NCBI GenBank assembly: GCA_045106295.1
Contig: JBGCEI010000140.1
Span: forward strand, 1-20,486
From: WTJX01 sp045106295
GTDB taxonomy: Bacteria; Bacteroidota; Bacteroidia; Cytophagales; JAAEPT01
Direction: 5' to 3'
Length of the DNA stretch: 20,486 bases
Below, piece after piece: positions 1 through 8,396 of this stretch. The notes beneath the pieces were generated by a model, which was given only the letters and a program-made list of their open reading frames with translations, did no database searches and was not told where the DNA came from. The translations under genes were made by a program, and so were the position numbers. Every line of letters starts with the position of its first letter. Position 1 is the first letter of the stretch.

Positions 1-2822
1 TCCCAATTACCTGTTAATTCTATATTCTCCCCTGGAGTAACGGTAGAAGAAGAGCTAATTTTAACATCTCCATCTACTACCCATGTAAATCAAGTTCCCA
101 CCCCACTTAACGTTTTTCTTCCCGAATTAGTAAAACTTAAGGTAGGATAGGTTTGTAACTCATCATTCTCATTCAATAAATCTTGATCTATATTTCCATT
201 GAATTCAAGAAGTGAGTTAGCATCTGTTAGCAAAGAATCTCCATCTCTCAAATACCAATCTCTTGCTACATACAACGTATCTCCACTAATATCTAGTTTT
301 ACTTGAGTAGTATTATCAAAAACGACATTTATTCCTACTGTAACATTTGTATTGGTAATTACTTTACCTGAGTTACTGATAGTTAAACTACCAAATTCAC
401 TACTAGCCTGTTGATCAATTTCCTGATCTCCACCACCATTAAACACTACAGAACCAGTGGTTTGCATAAACGTACCATCCATCTCATTCCAGTTTCCTGT
501 TAGATTAATTGTTCGTCCTGTACCATCAACTGTCACTCCATCGTCTATGGTTACATCCCCTGTTATAGTTTGTCCTCCTGCAATTGTTTTGGTCCCTGTT
601 CCTTTGTACACTACATTTGGAAGGTATGAACCAAAAATTGATTGGTCATTTCCAGTAAACTTAATGGTACCACCATCTAACTGATTAGTAGATCCATTGT
701 TTAATATCCAGTCTCCTTTTATTTCATGGCATACGTTTGGAAGAGGAGCACCTCCAGTAGTAGTACCGTACCTAAAAATAGGATTACCCTGATCCACTAT
801 GTCACCTAAAATCAATAAACTATCGGCTACATAACGCTGCCCACTACCTGTAAACTGAATAGACCCGTAGGTAGCCCTAGGTATGGTTTGATCCCCTGCT
901 CTCTCAAAACGTACTACGCTTAATGAATCTAATAACGCCACATCATTTACATCTCCATAATTAGAAATAAAGCCATCTGTACTGGATGTATATAAATGAA
1001 CATTCTCGTTTAAGAGGAACGTATCAGCAGCAGCTCCTTCTGCTACAATTTGATGAACATTCAGGTCAACAACAATATAATTAGATGTATCTCCTTGAGA
1101 GTTATCTACAGTAAATTTCCCTCCATCTCTGATGAGAATAGAATCATTAATAAATCGGGTTCTAATAGCAGTAGGATTCTCATTTACGATAGTAAACGAT
1201 TTGAATTCAAATATAGAACTTAAATCTGCTGCATCACCCAATGAGGCATTGGCATCATCTACACTCCAGATTACTGATGCCGAGTCTCCTCCCAGTATGC
1301 TGGCACCGTCATCAACAATAATACTTCCTTTTATAGTATGTACTCCTGTTGATAAAACAAAATTAGACCCATTATCTACCTGTAAATAACTATTGGTATA
1401 TAATGGTTCACCAGGTGCCATTTGCTTGGTACGTGCCGTTGCATTATCCGTCTCACTTGTGTATAATCGGTTGTATTTAATGGTATCCCCATCACTTGCT
1501 AACCCTCTGACTGTTTGATCCCAATCCCTATCGTATCTTACAAGCGTGTTATTTCCAAATGCATAATTATCGAATGATACAGGGAAGTTATCTACTCCAC
1601 GTATGTAAAAGTTAGAGTTTTCTTCCATAGTCAATGTATGCGTACCACTAACATCCACCAACCCAGACTCTCTTACCCCTGTTGCTTCTCCATTTAAAAC
1701 TAGATAATACCCTTCTTTGATCAGTACATTACTATCTACCAAAAGACTATCACCTGTTTGAATATTTGCAAATCCATCAATAATAAGCGCTGCTGTACCC
1801 AAAGAAACCGAAAGATCACCACCATCAAAATAAATAGTTCTTGCATTTGTTTGATCATCAAAAGTTACAGAACCTCCATTAAAGTCTAGTGCATCGGAAG
1901 CAGAATTGAATATTCTAAAATTACCACCATGAAACACATGATTTCTATTGGTAGAAGTTATAAATGCATCTGATAAAAATCGAAACTCACCATCGACTAT
2001 TAAATCTCCATTGATTGTTTTTACATTTCCACTACCCCCATTATCAAAAAATAAAGCAGCAAACTCTACTGATCCAGAATCAAACGTTAATGTTTGGGCA
2101 GTTGTTCCCCTAAAATTAGCGTACCCAGAGTTAGCCAAGTAAGTAGCTCCACCTGATATGGTAAAATCTTGGTACGGTATAAACGAATTGGAAGTTGTTA
2201 CACTAGTACCTGCTCCATCAGCTAAAAAGTCTCCCCTTATGTTCATTTCACCTGCCACAATTAGTGCTCCACCATGAGAAACATTAACCGAGTTAAATTC
2301 AGGCCAATTAGCATCAATAGTGGAAATTACTTTTGCAGCAGTACCAAAGTAAACAAGGTTTACTGCTGAAGTAGCTGAATTATAAAAATCTAAGCGATTA
2401 CTTGCACCGCTAGATGCTATCGTAATATCTCCAGCAAGATTTAAGGTATGTACAAATGCCCCAGCATCTGTATTTAATAACCCCCTAGTTCCTGTAGCTC
2501 CTCCAACAGCGATACTTCCATTTACTGTAAGTGTATACGCTGCCGTACCATCACCAATAGTTAGCGTACCTGCACTGTCTACCGTTAAATCGTCAATATC
2601 TATATCCAGATTCACATCTACTGTATGCCCTTGCTGAATCACAAAGGAATTATCTCCGTCGGTTAAATCGGTCCCTATAGCCGTTGTACCACCACCACCT
2701 GGAACAGTCTGCCACGTAATAGCGTCAAAATTCCCTGTACCCTGAGAATAAAATGTATCCTGAGAAAACACATTCGTTAACGAACCAACTAGAATAATAA
2801 AAGATAAAAATAAATTTCTCAT
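1..2822 (-). CDS. Large secreted repeat-rich surface protein, 3' end outside window, interrupted by in-frame TGA
   Basis: No known function can be assigned. The ATG at 2822 is preferred over one 45 bases upstream because it gives a clean signal peptide (MRNLFLSF...VFSQ, residues 1-21). After it comes a short YSQGTGNFDAITW stretch, which I recall from the N-termini of large Bacteroidota secreted proteins. The remaining ~890 residues are Ser/Thr/Asp/Gly/Asn-rich and almost Lys- and Cys-free, in short beta-strand-like units (GDVTI, LDISGDTLYV). From about residue 638 a degenerate unit of 70-83 residues repeats: F-x-G-x-x-DQ-x-I, then NSGxKT(I/L)xG, then xGDVxI...LTGNW (at about 638, 721, 792, 872). 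The frame stays open past the TGA at 90-92 to the window edge and finishes another unit ending in LTGNW, so the protein was longer. Secretion by the type IX system would be expected, but the sorting tail is out of view. Adhesin or cell-wall role is a guess. Confidence 0.75.
90..92 (-). other. In-frame TGA inside the surface-protein gene
   Basis: Reading the minus strand, ...KTLSGVGT is followed by TGA and then, in the same frame, FTWVVDGDVKIS and LTGNW up to the window edge. Composition and repeat grammar are the same on both sides, so this looks like an interruption and not the natural end. Compared with the related unit KTIAGGQTITGDVTI, the interrupted unit is about five residues longer; removing the three codons TGA-TTT-ACA would give GVGTWVVDGDV, so a small in-frame insertion is as possible as a substitution. 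Confidence 0.7.
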
Positions 2823-2917
2823 AAATATTTTCTTTAATCCTGAAGTTAAAAACAAACAGGGTATCACTTTGCATACGGAGTAACCCTAGTTAAGGTTACA
2901 ACAGTGTACATCAACAT

Positions 2918-2947
2918 CAAATATACTATTTTTTTTATTGCTAACAA
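2918..2947 (-). promoter_or_regulatory. Bacteroidota-type promoter for the surface protein gene
   Basis: On the minus strand TTG (2945-2947), a 19-base spacer, then TATATTTG (2918-2925), a full match to the TAnnTTTG -7 element with a proper -33 element. It starts only about 23 bases after the hisD stop, so the surface gene is probably transcribed separately from hisGD, with a leader of about 90 bases. Confidence 0.6.
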
Positions 2948-2969
2948 TCCTTTTTCGATGATTGAACCT

Positions 2970-4244
2970 TTATTTCAACCTCAAGGATACTGCTTGCTGA
3001 TGAGCTATTAGCTGCTCATTCTCTGACATAACTTCAACAATCGGACCAAGGACAGATAAACCTGCTTTGGTGATCTCTTGAAAAGTCACTTTTTTGATGA
3101 ATGAGTCTATTGACACGCCAGAATACGCCTTTGCATAGCCATTGGTTGGTAAGGTATGATTAGTCCCTGAAGCGTAATCACCTGCTGACTCAGGCGTATA
3201 AGGACCTATAAATACAGAGCCTGCATTTCTAATTTGAGTAGCCAACTTACGAGCCTCTACGTTGTGAATAACTAAATGCTCTGCTGCGTATTGATTCGTT
3301 AATTCAAGCAATGTTTCCATGTTACTAATCACAAATGCTTTGCTATTTCGCAAGGCTAATTGAGCAAATTCAGCTCTTGGTAGATTTTTGAGTTGTTCTT
3401 CGATCTGCTGCTGTACTTTTTCGACGAATTGTTCTGAGGTAGCTAATAGAATAACCTGACTGTCTTTCCCATGCTCTGCTTGTGACAATAGGTCTGAAGC
3501 CACAAATACAGGGTTTGACTGATCGTCTGCCATAACCGCTACCTCGGATGGACCTGCGGGCATATCAATGGCAACGCCCTCTCTTGTAATGAGTTGTTTG
3601 GCACAGGTAACGTATTGGTTACCGGGGCCAAAAATTTTGAATACACTGGGCACTGATTCTGTACCATAGGTCATAGCAGCGATGGCTTGTGCTCCCCCTA
3701 CTTTTATGATTTTAGTTACTCCAATACTGTGTGCCGCATACAAGATAGCAGGATGAATGCTTCCCTCTTTTTGTGGTGGTGTGCACAATACTATTTCTTG
3801 GCACCCTGCTATTTTAGCAGGAATACCTAACATCAATACAGTAGAAAAAAGGGGCGCAGTTCCTCCTGGCACATACAGACCTACTTTGTCAATGGCTCTA
3901 TTTTCTCGCCAACAGACAACACCAGGCATGGTTTCTACCTTTTTCACAGGTTCTACCTGAGCCTCATGAAAAAGCGTAATATTCTTAATAGCCAGATCAA
4001 TGGCAGACTTTAACTCTGAATCTACCTGAGTATGTGCTGTGGCAATTTCTGCTTCTGAAACAATTAATGAATCTAAGGCTACCTGATCGAATGTTTTTGT
4101 GAATTCTTTTAGCGCAGCGTCTCCACCTTTCTTTACCGTCTTAAGAACTTGACTTACTTTGTCTTCTAACTCACCTTGGTCAAAAACGGGGCGTTTTAAT
4201 AATTCTTCCCAATCTTCTTTAGGCGGATTTACATAAACGTTCAT
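2970..4244 (-). CDS. hisD: Histidinol dehydrogenase HisD
   Basis: NAD-dependent oxidation of L-histidinol through histidinal to L-histidine, the last two steps of histidine synthesis; cytoplasmic homodimer. At 424 residues it has the usual length. Seen directly: the NAD-binding GPGNQYVTCAK stretch (206-216); zinc ligands Q255 and H258 in QAEHG, D356 in SAGDY, and H415 near the C-terminus; and the catalytic pair E322-H323 in YAAEHL. These correspond to Q259, H262, D360, H419, E326 and H327 of the E. coli enzyme. The gene follows hisG by 29 bases and is probably cotranscribed. The next his genes (hisC, hisB) are not downstream; an unrelated surface protein gene with its own promoter follows instead. 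Intact and unremarkable. Confidence 0.97.
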   Translation of the reverse strand: MNVYVNPPKEDWEELLKRPVFDQGELEDKVSQVLKTVKKGGDAALKEFTKTFDQVALDSLIVSEAEIATAHTQVDSELKSAIDLAIKNITLFHEAQVEPVKKVETMPGVVCWRENRAIDKVGLYVPGGTAPLFSTVLMLGIPAKIAGCQEIVLCTPPQKEGSIHPAILYAAHSIGVTKIIKVGGAQAIAAMTYGTESVPSVFKIFGPGNQYVTCAKQLITREGVAIDMPAGPSEVAVMADDQSNPVFVASDLLSQAEHGKDSQVILLATSEQFVEKVQQQIEEQLKNLPRAEFAQLALRNSKAFVISNMETLLELTNQYAAEHLVIHNVEARKLATQIRNAGSVFIGPYTPESAGDYASGTNHTLPTNGYAKAYSGVSIDSFIKKVTFQEITKAGLSVLGPIVEVMSENEQLIAHQQAVSLRLK

Positions 4245-4273
4245 TCTGATGGTGAGTTAGGTGACTTGAAAAA

Positions 4274-5125
4274 TTACTGAATTATCTTTTCGATTGGAAG
4301 TACTAAAATACCTTCTGCTCCTGCTTCCCTTACTTTTTCTATTACGGTCCAGAAGTCATCCTCTTTCACTACAGAGTGAATAGAACTCCAATCCCCTTGT
4401 GCTAAAGGAATGATAGAGGGACTTTTTACGCCTGGCAATAAACTAATAATTTTATCTATAGAATTGTTGGGAGCATTTAATGTAATGTATTTACTACTCT
4501 TCGCTCTTTGATAAGATTTAATTCTAAAGACTAAATCATCTAGTATTTGTTGTTTCTCCACACTCAATCCTGTACTAGCTACCAATACAGCTTGTGAAGT
4601 AAATATTTTTTCTACTTCTTTTAGTCCGTTGCTAATAAGTGTACTTCCAGTGCTTACAATGTCACAAACCCCGTCTGCTAAACCTATGCTTGGCGCTATC
4701 TCTACAGAACCACTAATTTCATGGATTTCCGCTTTTAGGTTATTTTCGTCTAAATACGTTTGTAATATCTTTGGGTACGAAGTAGCAATAGACATTCCGT
4801 CTATGTTTTGCTTCCCTTTGTAATCAAATGCATTAGGCACACCTATGGATAGTCTACATTTAGAAAAACCAAGTTTCATTACTTCCTGTACTTCGCCTCC
4901 TTTTTCAACCAATACGTTTTCTCCCACAATACCAATATCGGCTGTACCGTCTGCTACATAACCTGGGATGTCGTCATCTCTGAGGTAAAGGAATTCTAAT
5001 GGAAAGTTATAAGCAGCTTCTTTTAGGGACGCTGGCTTTTTACTGAAATTAATTCCACACTCTCTGATTAAGTTCAATGAACTATCACTCAATCTACCTT
5101 TTTTTTGTACCGCTAATCGAAGCAT
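4274..5125 (-). CDS. hisG: ATP phosphoribosyltransferase HisG, long form
   Basis: First, committed step of histidine synthesis: ATP plus PRPP gives phosphoribosyl-ATP. The 283-residue protein starts MLRLAVQKKGRLS and carries the PRPP-binding signature DIVSTGSTL (155-163). The C-terminal ~75 residues (about 205-283) form the extra ACT-like regulatory domain of long-form HisG, which binds histidine for feedback inhibition, so no HisZ partner should be needed. The ATG at 5125 gives the family's standard N-terminus. It heads the hisG-hisD pair, and a TTG-N18-TAAATTTG promoter lies about 50 bases upstream, overlapped by an inverted repeat. Confidence 0.96.
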   Translation of the reverse strand: MLRLAVQKKGRLSDSSLNLIRECGINFSKKPASLKEAAYNFPLEFLYLRDDDIPGYVADGTADIGIVGENVLVEKGGEVQEVMKLGFSKCRLSIGVPNAFDYKGKQNIDGMSIATSYPKILQTYLDENNLKAEIHEISGSVEIAPSIGLADGVCDIVSTGSTLISNGLKEVEKIFTSQAVLVASTGLSVEKQQILDDLVFRIKSYQRAKSSKYITLNAPNNSIDKIISLLPGVKSPSIIPLAQGDWSSIHSVVKEDDFWTVIEKVREAGAEGILVLPIEKIIQ

Positions 5126-5175
5126 CTATTCGTAATTTATATGTGACACTTAGAAATACAACACTAAATGTGGGG

Positions 5176-5204
5176 CAAATTTAGTGAAGTTAGCTTGTAA
5201 ACAA
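5176..5204 (-). promoter_or_regulatory. Promoter of hisGD, overlapped by an inverted repeat
   Basis: On the minus strand TTG (5202-5204), 18 bases, then TAAATTTG (5176-5183), matching the Bacteroidota -33/-7 pattern. Inverted 7-base arms CACTAAA (5162-5168) and TTTAGTG (5180-5186), 11 bases apart, span the -7 element and the expected transcription start. They could be an operator or a hairpin at the start of the leader; no regulator is known to me for it. Confidence 0.5.
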
Positions 5205-5274
5205 TAGCAGATAGTAAGAATATTTGTTTTGGTCTCTCGATTGAATCTCTGAATAACAAGAAAGGCTCCATATC

Positions 5275-5330
5275 GACAGACAGAGTTAACTCTCAGCTGG
5301 GCAGAGCATTTGGACTACAAAAAATAAGCG
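5275..5330 (+). other. tRNA-like fragment (D arm and start of anticodon arm), probable remnant or chance match
   Basis: In the non-coding gap between hisG and the TonB receptor, positions 5291-5314 read like the D arm of a bacterial tRNA: CTCAGCTGGG followed by CAGAGCATTTGGAC. The CTCT (5290-5293) and AGAG (5303-5306) segments can pair as a 4-bp D stem. No T arm (GGTTCGAATCC type), no pairing acceptor arms and no CCA end follow; the sequence becomes A-rich (ACTACAAAAAATAAG). So it is not a functional tRNA. It could be what is left of one, or an old integration scar. Confidence 0.3.
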
Positions 5331-5367
5331 TAACCATATCTTGATACTAGTTACCTGATACCAACTA

Positions 5368-7683
5368 CTAAAACTGATAACTCACTCCTAGATTCACATT
5401 AGTACCCACCTCGTTTGAGAAATACCTCAATCTATTCAAATAATCTCGGTAAGTGGTATTCAGTGCATTTTCTATTGAAAGAGAACATACCAACACTGAT
5501 GACTGCAATTGAATAGAAGTTTTAGCACTAGCACCTAAAATAAAATACGCATCTGGTGTCTCAAAAAAGTCTTGCCCATCAGCTATACTGATTCTCTTTT
5601 GTTTGGCTACATACTTCCCATTAATAGCAAACTGTGTATTCTGAATCTTCTTTTTATTTTTCAATAAATACAGCAAATTCATACTTACATTATCTGCTGG
5701 CATATTGATAAGCGATTCATCTCTACTCAAATTCTCACCTCTCACAATTGCATATTTAGTCACTAATTTCAACTGTTCAGTAGGTTCATAGGTCACCTTA
5801 GCATCCAATCCATAAATAGCCACATTAGCTTGCTCGTAGTCAAAGAAGCGGAATGCCCCACGAATAGTTGTCGTATCCTCTAATGAAGGTTGTAAATAGA
5901 TGAAATCGTTTACTCGCTGAGCATACGTCAACAATTGGATGTGTAATTCTTCGTGTAATAGCAGCCTATTAGACAACACTGCTTTTACTGACTTCTCAGG
6001 TTTCAAATTAATATTCCCTCTTTCAAAACTAGCTACTGCTTGGTGTACACCAAAACTGTACAGTTCATTTACTTCTGGTGAACGGTAAGCTACTCCTACA
6101 CTGAATTTTGTTTCTAGCTTTTTATTCCATTTGTACTTTACTCCAGTATTAAACCCTAGGTTATGAAACTCGTTTGTAAAACGTTGCACTGTTCTAGGTG
6201 CCGTAGGTGTAATATCAGCCACATCTCTGTAGACAAAAGAATACCTTGCTCCTGCTTCCCAGAATAGCTTTTTTTCTTGTTTATGAAATATAAAAAAAGC
6301 TGCTGGATTGTACGATCGGTAATTAGGGATTAACGGTAAACGACCAGTTATCCCATTATCGTTAATATTTGTAATCGACGTAAGTTGAAGCCCTGTTTTA
6401 AATTCCGCTTTATTCCTTAGTTTTTTTGACAAAGTCAATTCTCCAAATTGCTGACTTTGTTGCATAAAGACAGCAGGAATATCGCTTCTCCCCGATCGTC
6501 TTACATCAAATTCTTTTCTGTTATTCCATTGTCCTCCATAAGTGAATTGTAAAGAAGTGCTATCATTGAAGTAGTACGTATTCTTTATTTTTAAAAGGTG
6601 ATGATTCACCAATTGCCTCGGAGAATTAATCTCTCTTGAGAAATCGTTTTGTGTGCCAAAAGGTTCTTCCCTATCGAACGATGCCTCTAAATCAGACTGT
6701 GTAGAAATCAATGCCCCTCGTAGAACTCCTAGCTCTGCATTTACATAACTGTAATACACTTCCGCTAGCCAATTCTTAGAAATATCTTTTTGTAACTGTA
6801 TCGCTACATCATTCTCTTTTCTTCCTGTATTGGTTAGGAAATAAGTAGGTGATTTCTGATCCCCTATTCGTTTTGCAGTAGCCGTTACTCTCCAGTTGAC
6901 TAACTTATTTGCATTCTCTAATTGAATATTTCCTGTATGTCCTCTCCCGTTTGTTTGAAAAATATAATTAGCCTGTCCATGTACATGCGGATCTTTTGAA
7001 ACAGGGTTTACATCTACTAAAATCACTCCTCCTAAAGAGCTTCCTGCATATTCTAAACTACTTGCTCCTTTTATGACTGATAAGTGATCTGCTACAAACA
7101 AATCGATCTCTGGTGCATGGTCATTCCCCCATCGCTGACCAGAATGCGGGACTCCATTATTCATAATGGCTATTCTATTACCAAACAATCCATGAATAAT
7201 AGGTTTTGCTATTCCCGATCCATTTTTTAACGTACTTACTCCTTCTATAGAAGACAATGCGTCAGCGACATTCTTATTCCCTTCCTGAATTAATACATTC
7301 TTTTCAATGGAGCTGCTTACTTCTGTCGATTCTTCATCACCGTGAATCACTACTTCATTTAGTAATTCAGTATGGTGATGCATTTTTAGGGATAGGACTG
7401 TGTCTGATTTTAGACTTAATAGGATGGTTTTAGGTTCACATCCTAGGTGTGTAATTCGAAGATGGCAGTTTTCACAAGCACATACATTTTGTAGTACAAA
7501 ATCACCTTCTGTGTCTGAAAAAACTGCTTTTTTTTGTTCTTCTAAATAAATAACTGCTGCTGGTAACTCTTCTCCAGTAGCCTCATCTATTAATTTTCCT
7601 TTTATTTCTAACGTACAGTTTTGTGAGAACGAAAAGACTCCCGCTAAAAAAAGAAGAACTAAAAAGGCTAATCGTTTACTCAC
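5368..7683 (-). CDS. TonB-dependent outer-membrane receptor, probable zinc (or other metal) uptake
   Basis: Outer-membrane receptor moving a ligand into the periplasm with TonB energy. The 771-residue protein has a signal peptide (1-20, ...FSFSQ), a CarboxypepD_reg-like domain (about 22-100), a plug (about 110-225, with IIHGLFGNRIAIMNNGV and EYAGSSLGGVILVD) and a beta barrel ending in the typical aromatic YQF. Metal-ligand-type residues are unusually dense at the front: C68, C70, C73, H74, C82 in the first domain, H102-H104 just before the plug, and HSGQRWGNDHAPE (180-192) in the plug. It lies 9 bases behind a lipoprotein gene and shares an operon and a palindrome-controlled promoter with it, divergent from a Fur-family gene. 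The context suggests zinc, as with ZnuD; copper or iron are not excluded. Confidence 0.9.
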   Translation of the reverse strand: MSKRLAFLVLLFLAGVFSFSQNCTLEIKGKLIDEATGEELPAAVIYLEEQKKAVFSDTEGDFVLQNVCACENCHLRITHLGCEPKTILLSLKSDTVLSLKMHHHTELLNEVVIHGDEESTEVSSSIEKNVLIQEGNKNVADALSSIEGVSTLKNGSGIAKPIIHGLFGNRIAIMNNGVPHSGQRWGNDHAPEIDLFVADHLSVIKGASSLEYAGSSLGGVILVDVNPVSKDPHVHGQANYIFQTNGRGHTGNIQLENANKLVNWRVTATAKRIGDQKSPTYFLTNTGRKENDVAIQLQKDISKNWLAEVYYSYVNAELGVLRGALISTQSDLEASFDREEPFGTQNDFSREINSPRQLVNHHLLKIKNTYYFNDSTSLQFTYGGQWNNRKEFDVRRSGRSDIPAVFMQQSQQFGELTLSKKLRNKAEFKTGLQLTSITNINDNGITGRLPLIPNYRSYNPAAFFIFHKQEKKLFWEAGARYSFVYRDVADITPTAPRTVQRFTNEFHNLGFNTGVKYKWNKKLETKFSVGVAYRSPEVNELYSFGVHQAVASFERGNINLKPEKSVKAVLSNRLLLHEELHIQLLTYAQRVNDFIYLQPSLEDTTTIRGAFRFFDYEQANVAIYGLDAKVTYEPTEQLKLVTKYAIVRGENLSRDESLINMPADNVSMNLLYLLKNKKKIQNTQFAINGKYVAKQKRISIADGQDFFETPDAYFILGASAKTSIQLQSSVLVCSLSIENALNTTYRDYLNRLRYFSNEVGTNVNLGVSYQF

Positions 7684-7692
7684 AATACTTTA

Positions 7693-8292
7693 TTATAAAT
7701 ATGTTTTTATACTAGTAAACACTACACTTTTATCTGTTTCTCCACCTGCATCAGTAACTGTATTATTATTGGGTTTCTTAGGTTCGTGCTTTAGTACAAT
7801 ATTAATAATTCCAAGATTTACTATTGGCGAAGATTGAACTACTAATGTAGTTTTAAGACCTAACGGATTTCCATTACTATCTGTATCTGTTTTAGTAACA
7901 GTAGAGTTATTCATATTAAGTAGATCATAGAATATCTCATGCTCAGTACCTTCATCTTCTACTTCTGCCGTTATGGTATCTATAGCATTAGGGTTTGTTT
8001 CGTTTAGGAACTCTATGCTACCATTATACGTAGCCCCCGCTTTTAATGAATCAATTATAAATAATTCCCCTGCTATAGAAGCGCCTCCATCTCCATCAAG
8101 GTCTTTCAAAATAAAAATAGCTGTATCATTTACATCCGCATTATTTACCAACGTATATTTCAAAGTAGTAATCACTTCTTCTTCATTTGGAATATCAGGT
8201 TCTATTTTGTCATCTTCTTTACATGAAGAAAAGAATAATGTTGATCCTAAGATAAAAATAAAAAAAACTGATTGTAATACATTCGCTTTCAT
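7693..8292 (-). CDS. Lipoprotein of a Bacteroidota family found beside TonB receptors
   Basis: A 199-residue probable outer-membrane or periplasmic lipoprotein: hydrophobic leader and lipobox FFSSC with the lipidated C24, followed by an acidic linker. The body is beta-rich with conserved-looking motifs: EEEVITTLKYTL (37-48), the acidic DLDGDGG (64-70), GATYNGSIEFLNE (86-98), GTEHEIFY (115-122), LKHEPKKPN (167-175) and DAGGETD (181-187). I recognise this pattern from memory as a recurrent Bacteroidota lipoprotein next to TonB receptors, but it has no established function. First gene of the receptor operon; its promoter overlaps both palindromes, so it should be repressed with the receptor. A ligand-capturing partner of the receptor is a reasonable inference. 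Confidence 0.8.
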   Translation of the reverse strand: MKANVLQSVFFIFILGSTLFFSSCKEDDKIEPDIPNEEEVITTLKYTLVNNADVNDTAIFILKDLDGDGGASIAGELFIIDSLKAGATYNGSIEFLNETNPNAIDTITAEVEDEGTEHEIFYDLLNMNNSTVTKTDTDSNGNPLGLKTTLVVQSSPIVNLGIINIVLKHEPKKPNNNTVTDAGGETDKSVVFTSIKTYL

Positions 8293-8331
8293 ACTATTTA
8301 AATTTATTATTTGTTTAATTAATTACATAAA

Positions 8332-8348
8332 TTGCAATACTGTTGCAA
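8332..8348. promoter_or_regulatory. Fur/Zur-family operator, site 1
   Basis: A 17-base palindrome TTGCAATA-C-TGTTGCAA with one mismatch between arms, centred on 8340. It overlaps the -7 element (TATATTTG read on the minus strand) of the lipoprotein-receptor operon. It is nearly the same as site 2, centred on 8380. Placement in the divergent region of a Fur-family gene makes it the likely binding site of that regulator. Confidence 0.65.
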
Positions 8349-8377
8349 ATATACCTGTTTACATTTTAAAAACGCAA
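8346..8377 (-). promoter_or_regulatory. Promoter of the lipoprotein-TonB receptor operon
   Basis: Minus strand: TTG (8375-8377), 21 bases, TATATTTG (8346-8353). The -33 element is inside palindrome site 2 and the -7 element overlaps site 1, so a dimer on each site would block the promoter completely. Leader of about 45 bases to the ATG at 8292. Confidence 0.6.
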
Positions 8378-8388
8378 CACTGTTGCAT
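8372..8388. promoter_or_regulatory. Fur/Zur-family operator, site 2
   Basis: The core GCAACA-C-TGTTGC (8374-8386) is a perfect 13-base palindrome; with A/T flanks it extends to 17 bases with one mismatch, centred on 8380, exactly 40 bp from site 1. It ends 8 bases before the ATG of the Fur-family gene, so binding could repress that gene as well (autoregulation). Confidence 0.65.
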
Positions 8389-8396
8389 TTATATTT

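Noticed and set aside
457..2142. Several plus-strand open frames opposite the surface protein
   Set aside because: Composition follows from the antisense of the Ser/Thr/Gly-rich repeats; no start signals, no motifs.
5340..5370. Terminator after the TonB receptor from the two GATAC copies
   Set aside because: They are direct, not inverted, repeats and no T run follows on the minus strand.
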